39,317 nt of DNA, taken from assembly GCA_964589175.1 (NCBI GenBank), contig CAZPRY010000039.1, positions 1 through 39,317 on the forward strand, given 5' to 3'. Shown here one piece after another: positions 33,110-39,317 of the stretch. The notes under the pieces are model-generated. The model made no database searches. It was given only the letters and a program-made list of their open reading frames with translations, and was not told where the DNA came from. How positions within the stretch are numbered: position 1 is the stretch's first letter; every line of letters begins with the position of its first letter. Made by a program: the position numbers and the translations under genes. Source of the stretch: CAZPRY01 sp964589175. GTDB lineage: Bacteria > Fidelibacterota > UBA2242.

Positions 33110-36100
33110 TTCTCAGCGCCTTTTGCTTGGTATCTTCTTGCTTTCCAACCTGATGTCCGTTGATGCAGCCGTTGATCGGGCTACCCTGGACTTAATCGGG
33201 GATCAGGTAACTCGTATGGATACGATATTCGGCGATCGCTTTCCGGAATACACGATCAACGGTGAATGGACTTTTCGAGAACAACCGAACTGGCTGTCGG
33301 GTTTTATCGGTGGCGAATTGTGGTATTTATACGAAATGACTGGCGAACCCGATTTTATGCAACGCGCTCTCAGGCATGCCGATAGGATGACTGATTACGC
33401 GACTATTGATTATACCCATGATATGGGTTTTATATTCCTGCCGACCTGTGTGAAAGCCTATCAAGTGACCGGGGATCCGAAATATCGTGATGCAGCCATA
33501 CGGGCGGCTGAAATGCTCGTCAAGCGTTTCAACCCGAAGGGCCAGTTCATCCGGGCTTGGGGGAAACTGGACTCAAGTGATCGGGCAGGACAAATGATCA
33601 TCGACACGATGATGAACCTGGAACTGCTTTTCTGGGTAGCAGAAGAAACAGGGCAACACGAATGGTATGACATTGCTTACCGTCATGCGCTCACTTGCAT
33701 GAGGGAGTCCATCCGGCCGGATGGCTCCTCGTATCACGTCATCGAGTTCGACCCGGAATCCGGCCAGCTTATTAAGAAGTACACCCATCAAGGTTATAGT
33801 GATGAATCTACCTGGGCCAGAGGCCAGGCCTGGGGTATTTATGGCTTTGCGACGGCCTATCGTTATACCAAAGATGAACGCTTCCTCCAGTGCGCGCGTC
33901 TGATGGCCGATTATTTTTGGGCCCATCTGCCTGAGAATCGGATTCCGTACTGGGATTTGACTCTCTCGGGGGAAAATGTGATCCGGGATGCCTCGGCGGC
34001 TGCGATTGCCGCAGCGGGGCTTTTCCGTCTGGCTGACCTGGAGGAAACGAGGGCGGATGAAATCAAATATATCAGACTGGCCGATGAAATTACGACCCGG
34101 CTAACCGGGCAATATCTCTTTTCTCATTCAAGCCGCGGGAATGAACAAGGTCTCCTGCTGCACACTGTCTACCACTATCATAAGGAATGGGGCGTCGACG
34201 AGTCTTACCCGGCCGGTGATTTTTATGCCCTGGAAGCGATTGCGACGCAGTGGAGTCGGCAGCGCCAGCGGATGCTGATCCAGGATCAAGCTATACGACA
34301 AAAGTACAACCTGAATTCAGACTGGTACTACCTGGAAGAAGCTATACCCGACGCGGAGCATCTGTTCTTGGCAACCAGACCCTGGCGCAAAATCGATTTA
34401 CCGCACACCTGGAATGCCTTCGATGCAATCGATAATGTGCCGGGTTATCGACGCGACGCCGGTTGGTATCGGAAGGACCTGTTCGTACCGAAATTGAATC
34501 ATGACCAGAGGATTGTGCTCTACTTCGAGGGCGTGAACATCACCAGCGAGGTCTTTGTGAACGGGCAGAAAGCTGGCGGCCATATCGGCGGTTACATCGG
34601 CTTTGAGTCGGACATCACGCCGTTTATTAAACAAGGTGAAACGAATCTTGTCCTGGTGCGTGCCGATAATTCCTATAATCCTGAAGTAGCGCCATCGCAA
34701 AAATCGGATTTCTTCATTTACGGCGGAATTGCAAGGGATGTCTGGCTGAAAGTGCTCCCGCCGAAATACATTGGGAGGATAAAAATTTCAACATCCGCGG
34801 TATCGAAAAAAACGGCTGAAACTAATTTGTTGATCCAATTACGAAATTATAGTGAAGCGAAAACGAGTCTTGTCCTTGAAGCCGAAGTAATGGATGAGGA
34901 CGGTAAAATAATGCTGACGTCGAAGAAAAAAGTGGAAATGAGTGAAAAGGATGAGACGATCACGATGTCCATGCCCAAATTGAAAAATCCTCAACTTTGG
35001 TCGCCGGATTTGCCTGCATTGTATACTGTCAATGTCAGTCTGAAAGACGGGTCGGAGCAGATTGATAGGATTACGGAAAGATTCGGCTACCGCTGGTTTG
35101 AATTCAAGGAGCATGGACCATTTTATCTGAACGGTGAGCGATTGCTCCTGCGGGGAACCCATCGACATGAAGAGCATGCCGGGTTGGGGAACGCGCTCCC
35201 GAACGCACAGCATCGCAAAGACATGCAGATGATCAAAGAAATGGGAGCGAATTTTGTACGGCTGGTCCATTATCCTCAGGATCCCGAAGTGTATCGAGCC
35301 TGTGATGAACTCGGTCTGTTGGTGTGGGATGAATTGCCCTGGTGCCGCGGCGGGATGGGTTTTGGCGAATGGAAAGTGAATACGCGGCGCATGCTGACGG
35401 ATATGATCGATCAGAATTACAATCATCCCGCAATCATTATTTGGTCGCTGGGCAATGAACTGTACTGGCTGCCTGATTTTGAGGGGGGCGGTAATGTAGA
35501 TTCCCTGCGGAGTTTCCTTTCCGAACTGAATGTGTGCGCGCATAATCTGGACCCGTCGCGAGTGACGGCGACCCGTAAGTTCTACGAAGGTGCCGATATC
35601 GTCGACGTATTCTCGCCATCGATATGGGCTGGCTGGTATTCAGGCGTCTATAAAAATTATGAAACGGCCATCACGAAATCGCACAACGAGTATGCGCGTT
35701 TTTTTCACGCAGAATACGGCGGCTCCAGTCATCTGGGGCGGCATGTGGAAAATCCGATCACCGGTGATGGGATCATCAATCCCGAGGGCTGGGAGGAAGA
35801 CGTTAACCAGGTTCAGGTGAAGAATATTTCTCAATACGGCGATTGGAGCGAAAACTACATCGTCGATTTGTTTGACTGGCACCTTCATATTGCCGAACAG
35901 ATGGACTGGTTTACGGGAAATGCGCAATGGGCTTTCAAGGATTTCGGAACACCGTTACGCCCCGAAAACGCGATTCCGTATATCAACCAGAAAGGTCTGG
36001 TTGACAGGGCGGGAAATCCCAAAGACGCCTACTATGTGTTTAAAAGTTACTGGACGACCTCGCCGAAATTTTGTTACATCGAATCCCATAGCTGGACGGA

Positions 36101-36647
36101 ACGGTGTGGCCCGAAAGGGGCAGCCCGGGAGGTCTGCGTATACAGCAATTGCACCGAAGTTGAACTGCTGCTCAATGGGGAGAGCCAGGGGAAACACAGT
36201 TGGGATGTGACGCTTTCTCCGGCTTGCGGATTGGCTTGGGACGTAGCCTTCCGCGAAGGTCCGAACGAACTGACTGCCGTCGGCTACGACATGGGTGAGA
36301 AAACCTGCCAGGACAGTCTGGTGATCAATTACTCGACCGAAAAATCCCGAAAACCCGATAGGATTGAATTATTGGCGCGCCCACTTCCCAACGGCCGTCT
36401 CCTGATCGAAGCTCTGGTCGTCGATGTGAACGGCAAGCGTTGTCTCGACTACAACAAGCGAATATATTTTAGCAGCGACGGCTCCGGTAGTTTGTTGATC
36501 AATTACGGAAGCTACACTGGCAGCCAGAGCATCGAAGCTGCCAACGGCCGAGCTGCAGTTGAATTTCAACCGGTTCCGGGCGAGAAGGCTGTCATTGAAG
36601 TCCGCAATCAGGATTTCAAAGGCAGTTATCTGACAATTGAAAATTAA
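33102..36647 (+). CDS. GH88 unsaturated glucuronyl hydrolase fused to GH2 glycosidase
   Basis: 1181 aa from ATG 33102, which has GAGG at 33092-33095; an in-frame TTG at 33090 is less likely. Signal peptide to about DAAVD. Residues about 25-385 form a GH88 (alpha/alpha) barrel with D107 (THDMGF) and D168 (IIDTMMN), 61 apart exactly as D88 and D149 of Bacillus UGL. Residues about 400-1080 are GH2: jelly-roll (GWYRKDLFVP), immunoglobulin-like domain and TIM barrel with acid/base E786 (SLGNE) and nucleophile E871 (HAEYGG). An Ig-like C-terminal domain ends it. GH88 would remove the unsaturated uronate from lyase products and GH2 the next beta-linked sugar. Probably periplasmic. The GH2 specificity (glucuronidase, galactosidase or mannosidase) is not resolved. 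Confidence 0.9.
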   Translation: MNNSQRLLLGIFLLSNLMSVDAAVDRATLDLIGDQVTRMDTIFGDRFPEYTINGEWTFREQPNWLSGFIGGELWYLYEMTGEPDFMQRALRHADRMTDYATIDYTHDMGFIFLPTCVKAYQVTGDPKYRDAAIRAAEMLVKRFNPKGQFIRAWGKLDSSDRAGQMIIDTMMNLELLFWVAEETGQHEWYDIAYRHALTCMRESIRPDGSSYHVIEFDPESGQLIKKYTHQGYSDESTWARGQAWGIYGFATAYRYTKDERFLQCARLMADYFWAHLPENRIPYWDLTLSGENVIRDASAAAIAAAGLFRLADLEETRADEIKYIRLADEITTRLTGQYLFSHSSRGNEQGLLLHTVYHYHKEWGVDESYPAGDFYALEAIATQWSRQRQRMLIQDQAIRQKYNLNSDWYYLEEAIPDAEHLFLATRPWRKIDLPHTWNAFDAIDNVPGYRRDAGWYRKDLFVPKLNHDQRIVLYFEGVNITSEVFVNGQKAGGHIGGYIGFESDITPFIKQGETNLVLVRADNSYNPEVAPSQKSDFFIYGGIARDVWLKVLPPKYIGRIKISTSAVSKKTAETNLLIQLRNYSEAKTSLVLEAEVMDEDGKIMLTSKKKVEMSEKDETITMSMPKLKNPQLWSPDLPALYTVNVSLKDGSEQIDRITERFGYRWFEFKEHGPFYLNGERLLLRGTHRHEEHAGLGNALPNAQHRKDMQMIKEMGANFVRLVHYPQDPEVYRACDELGLLVWDELPWCRGGMGFGEWKVNTRRMLTDMIDQNYNHPAIIIWSLGNELYWLPDFEGGGNVDSLRSFLSELNVCAHNLDPSRVTATRKFYEGADIVDVFSPSIWAGWYSGVYKNYETAITKSHNEYARFFHAEYGGSSHLGRHVENPITGDGIINPEGWEEDVNQVQVKNISQYGDWSENYIVDLFDWHLHIAEQMDWFTGNAQWAFKDFGTPLRPENAIPYINQKGLVDRAGNPKDAYYVFKSYWTTSPKFCYIESHSWTERCGPKGAAREVCVYSNCTEVELLLNGESQGKHSWDVTLSPACGLAWDVAFREGPNELTAVGYDMGEKTCQDSLVINYSTEKSRKPDRIELLARPLPNGRLLIEALVVDVNGKRCLDYNKRIYFSSDGSGSLLINYGSYTGSQSIEAANGRAAVEFQPVPGEKAVIEVRNQDFKGSYLTIEN

Positions 36648-36688
36648 ATCGGCCGGGGAGCGATACGGATTCGGCACAGGCGTTATAG

Positions 36689-38017
36689 TTGTTAAGGGAA
36701 ATAAACTACAAAAATCGGGAGTTAGATACTGCGAATTACAGAAGAAACAGAAGTCAGCGGCTTCTGCTCGATAGGATCTTCACAAGTATTGCAGTGGTTC
36801 TGATCACGCTCGTCAGCACTCAAGGGGCGGCAGGATATGAAAAGTCTCCGTATCGCCGCCCTAATTTTTTTCGACTAGATGAGATAGAACATCTGAAGAT
36901 AGTCATAAGCGCCCCAAGCGCCGAATTACAGCCATATGTTGATATTTTGAAGCTGACCGCGGATTCCCTTCTGATGTATAGGCCCTGGAGCGTGATGTTC
37001 CAGCGCTGCCCCGATCGGAACGTCGATCCGCACGATTATTACAGCGAGAGCACGTATTGGTGGCCTGATCCAGGGAATCCCGACGGGCCCTATATCCGCA
37101 AAGACGGAATTCGTAATCCTGATCGTTTTACGGTGCATAAGGAGGCTCTTACACAGATGAGCGTGGCGACCTTCACGCTTGGTGCAGCGGCCTATCTGTT
37201 CGAGAACGAGCATTATGCCGAGAAAGCCCGGGAGTTCATTCGCGTGTGGTTTCTAGATCTGGAAACCCGTATGAATCCCAATGCCCGGTACGCCCAGGTG
37301 ATTCCCAATAGTGATCAAAAACGGGGCGTTGGGATTATCGATACCCGCCGTTTCGCACAGGTTCTGGAAAGCGTTGCTTATTTGAAGATGGCGGGCTACT
37401 GGGACGAAGAGACTGACAGGGAATTGCAAATTTGGTTTCGGGAATACCTCGATTGGCTTCTGAAAAGCGAATACGGCCTTGACGAAAAGCAACGTGGGAA
37501 CAATCACTCGAGCTGGTACGCTTTTCAGATTGCAGTTTACGCTCGTTATGTCGGCGATGAAAACATCGTCAGGGAGAACTGGAACTACTGCCGTGATTTT
37601 CTGATCGAAGGACAAATCGAAGCCGATGGCAGCATGCCCCTTGAAATGGAGCGCACCCGTTCGTTGTTTTATTTCACATTTAACCTCGATGTGTTATCGC
37701 TACTGGCGCGAATGGCCGAAGAGGACAGCATCGATCTCTGGCGTTACAACAATTCCAAAGGTGGGTCGATACAGAAATCCGTTGATTATATCATGCCGTA
37801 CATCGAAAATCCACAAAATTGGGTGCGGGAACAAATTTATCCCTTTCATAGAAACGAGATGATTTTTCTACTCTACTGCGGTGAAGCACTGCATAAATCC
37901 AGCCTGATTCATGCCTACAGATCCGTACAATCTTGGCGCGTTATTCGCGAAGATCCGTTCATTTTTTTGCTGAATATCGTATCGATCTCCGCATCGCGCA
38001 AGGAAAGGGAGAATTGA
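36689..38017 (+). CDS. Alginate_lyase-fold polysaccharide lyase, probably PL38 (copy 2)
   Basis: A 442-aa paralogue of the 31916-33109 enzyme. Shared signatures are 'TYWWPDPGNPDGPYIRKDG', N271-N272-H273 (GNNHSSW) and Y328 (RSLFYFTFNLDV), the same 55-residue His-Tyr spacing as copy 1. The start is uncertain: TTG 36689 directly follows an in-frame TAG and gives about 30 polar residues before a hydrophobic signal-like segment (IAVVLITLVSTQGAAG), so a later non-ATG start is possible. No T9SS domain. Last gene of the cluster, 41 bp after the GH88-GH2 gene. Substrate could be glucuronan, alginate or another uronan. Confidence 0.82.
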   Translation: MLREINYKNRELDTANYRRNRSQRLLLDRIFTSIAVVLITLVSTQGAAGYEKSPYRRPNFFRLDEIEHLKIVISAPSAELQPYVDILKLTADSLLMYRPWSVMFQRCPDRNVDPHDYYSESTYWWPDPGNPDGPYIRKDGIRNPDRFTVHKEALTQMSVATFTLGAAAYLFENEHYAEKAREFIRVWFLDLETRMNPNARYAQVIPNSDQKRGVGIIDTRRFAQVLESVAYLKMAGYWDEETDRELQIWFREYLDWLLKSEYGLDEKQRGNNHSSWYAFQIAVYARYVGDENIVRENWNYCRDFLIEGQIEADGSMPLEMERTRSLFYFTFNLDVLSLLARMAEEDSIDLWRYNNSKGGSIQKSVDYIMPYIENPQNWVREQIYPFHRNEMIFLLYCGEALHKSSLIHAYRSVQSWRVIREDPFIFLLNIVSISASRKEREN

Positions 38018-38640
38018 GGACTGGACTGATTCAAGAGAGCGGCTTAGGACGCACTGTATTATCCGGAAAATGTATCAAATAAATACTATTTAACGCATGA
38101 ATAAAGTTAGAGGCGCATAACTTTCTAGCATATCTGAATGGTTCAGTGAATTTTTATAACGAGAATCTGGATGAAAAAGAGCCAGATAGTACAATCTCAG
38201 CCGGGATTCTGCCTGCCCCAAAACACTGGAAAACCGTCTAGGTACACTCTGTGCAATCGATTAGAATTCTCGAAATTTCGACAGTAAATAGGTCAAATAT
38301 TCTGTTCGAGGATACTGACCAAGATACCGAAATGCAGATCAAATATTTTTCAATCTAGGCGTATTAGGTAAAATAAACTAACTGTACTTCTTCACGAGCA
38401 AATGCTCATGGAATAATGAAATCGGAAAACAGAGGGACAGAGTGATTGCATTGCAATGCTATAACCCTACACTAAAAACTTACAGCCTCGCAAATGGTAA
38501 TCAGTTACTTTCAGTTTTCCGGTCCTCTTTACCGGTTCCGATTGTTGTCCACTTCCGCGAAGGGTGGAAGAAGAGCGACGGCACTGATTTTTACGCCCAT
38601 TATAGGAGTTGTCTCCGTAATTGACAAATTCCCATAAAGC
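38018..38640. other. Gene-poor AT-rich flank
   Basis: About 620 bp after the last lyase without a supportable gene or clear terminator. Only short open frames occur; a 60-codon one at 38442-38624 has no recognisable similarity. The only structure seen is a perfect 12-bp palindrome GCATTGCAATGC (38448-38459) and a weak hairpin around CCACTTC (about 38551). Composition is more AT-rich than the locus, suggesting the locus boundary. Confidence 0.6.
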
Positions 38641-38677
38641 CCTTATACTGTACTGTTATTAGCGCTGAACAGATTAC

Positions 38678-38862
38678 ATACGGACGCCGGGATTTCCATT
38701 CCGTATTGATTCTTGAAATGGCGCATCTTAGTTAGGGGCAGTGTTGGCAGCAACCAGCAAGGCGTGGCTCCGGTAGGACTATGCCTTGCCTGGTCTGCCA
38801 GACGATTCCTCACGGGGCAGGATCTTATCGAACCCCACAACTCTCCGTAAAAGGTCCTGCCC
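38678..38862. other. Hairpin-rich structured segment
   Basis: Three successive inverted repeats lie within 185 bp: ATACGGA/TCCGTAT (38678-38684, 38700-38706); an imperfect 17-bp stem with arms TGGCAG..ACCAG..CAAGGC (38745-38763) and GCCTTG..CTGGT..CTGCCA (38783-38800) around a 19-nt loop; and GGGCAGGATC/GGTCCTGCCC (38815-38824, 38853-38862; one G-T pair). The segment is GC-richer than its surroundings and directly precedes the recombinase remnant. It could be part of a structured RNA, a group II intron fragment or a mobile-element end. None can be confirmed from sequence alone. Confidence 0.5.
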
Positions 38863-39227
38863 TCTTTCCTCACACGATGTCTATCAACCGATCATGGCAT
38901 TGCTATTTAATACCAATTCCTTTGGATTATATTCCAGTGTACGATTTCGCTCGGGATGATCCATATTCCACAGATTATATCACTCATAAATTTAAAAAAG
39001 CGTGTGATGATGCAGGGATAAAAGGGTATTCATTACATTCACTTCGTCATACATTCGCACTTCGGAAATTACTTGAAACAAATAACATCTCAATTGTTAA
39101 AGAATTGCTGGGACATTCTTCTGTACAGGTATCTGAAATATATACACAATTTCCGATGGAATACCTTACACAGGTATTCAAAGATAGGAAAGTGAATATG
39201 AATAATCCTGAGATTTCTAAGGTATAA
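38781..39227 (+). pseudogene. Truncated tyrosine recombinase (integrase), C-terminal remnant
   Basis: A 148-codon open frame. From about 38910 it encodes the C-terminal half of an XerC/phage-type integrase: 'FKKACDDAGIKGYSLHSLRHTFA' gives the H-x-x-R catalytic box, 'LGHSSVQVSEIYTQFP' the second His and the nucleophile Tyr. The N-terminal SAM-like domain, the first catalytic Arg and the beta-hairpin Lys are missing, and the first 40 codons (overlapping the hairpin segment) do not look like integrase. An insertion, deletion or recombination probably joined unrelated DNA to the remnant. It is AT-rich relative to the lyase genes. Likely non-functional. Confidence 0.75.
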
Positions 39228-39317
39228 AGTGATTTCACTATTTATTATAAAAAAAGATCTAGTGAGGGTATAAAATATTTTGTGTAAATGGTTATGAATG
39301 TTAACGTATGTACTTTT

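Noticed and set aside
38442..38624. Open frame of 60 codons in the right flank
   Set aside because: No signal, domain or plausible start context; overlaps low-complexity AT-rich flank.
38745..38800. Integron attC site
   Set aside because: The bulged stem is attC-like, but I could not find matching RYYYAAC and GTTRRRY core boxes at its ends, and the recombinase remnant shows no IntI-specific feature.
38643..38873. Minus-strand open frame of 76 codons over the hairpin segment
   Set aside because: Its coding appearance follows from the inverted repeats; no recognisable domain or start signal.
39228..39260. Possible terminator after the integrase remnant (AGTGATTTCACT)
   Set aside because: Only a 5-bp AT-rich stem with a 2-nt loop and no immediate T tract.
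1..39317. CRISPR arrays, tRNA or rRNA genes, toxin-antitoxin or phage-defence genes
   Set aside because: No regularly spaced short repeats, no tRNA-like cloverleaf and no defence-family proteins were seen on either strand.

Overview
The window is a polyuronate-utilization locus, most likely for alginate plus a second uronic-acid polymer. It comes from a Gram-negative bacterium of the FCB superphylum. The evidence is five secreted proteins with canonical type IX secretion (T9SS) C-terminal sorting domains of the 'NYPNPFN' type, a TonB-dependent receptor with a carboxypeptidase-regulatory-like N-terminal domain, and PorV/PorQ- and FadL-like outer-membrane proteins. No SusD partner accompanies the receptor, which argues for a non-Bacteroidetes lineage such as Calditrichota, KSB1, Marinimicrobia, Latescibacterota or Ignavibacteriae. 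The phylum cannot be fixed from this sequence. All convincing genes are on the + strand.

Layout. (1) 158-886: a FadR-type GntR regulator with a palindromic operator just upstream. (2) 972-12981: a tightly packed catabolic operon. It encodes an SDR reductase, a PL17-type lipoprotein oligoalginate lyase, a hexuronate-type MFS transporter, KdgF, KDPG aldolase, KDG kinase, a modular PL6 lyase, a 91-aa secreted protein of unknown function, and a heparinase II/III-fold lyase. (3) 12982-13395: an intergenic region with a sigma70-like promoter overlapped by a second copy of the regulator-type operator. (4) 13396-26975: an outer-membrane and surface operon. It encodes a TonB receptor, a 770-aa secreted partner, PorV/PorQ-like and FadL-like barrels, and two secreted beta-helix proteins. 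It ends at a strong intrinsic terminator. (5) 27189-38017: a second enzyme cluster. It encodes another PL6 lyase fused to a beta-helix module, a second beta-helix protein, two Alginate_lyase-fold (probably PL38) enzymes, and between them an unusual GH88-GH2 fusion. (6) 38018-39317: gene-poor, more AT-rich DNA with a hairpin-rich segment and the C-terminal remnant of a tyrosine recombinase.

Inferred pathway. Surface PL6 enzymes, exported by T9SS, cut the polymer. The TonB receptor imports oligomers. Periplasmic or lipid-anchored alpha/alpha-toroid lyases (PL17, PL15/PL39-like, PL38-like) and the GH88-GH2 enzyme reduce them to unsaturated monouronates. The MFS carrier imports these. KdgF linearises them, the SDR reduces the product to 2-keto-3-deoxygluconate (KDG), KDG kinase phosphorylates it, and the aldolase yields pyruvate and glyceraldehyde-3-phosphate. 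The GH88-GH2 fusion and the paired PL38-like enzymes are not needed for alginate and suggest a second substrate, such as glucuronan or another unsulfated heteroglycuronan; no sulfatase is present.
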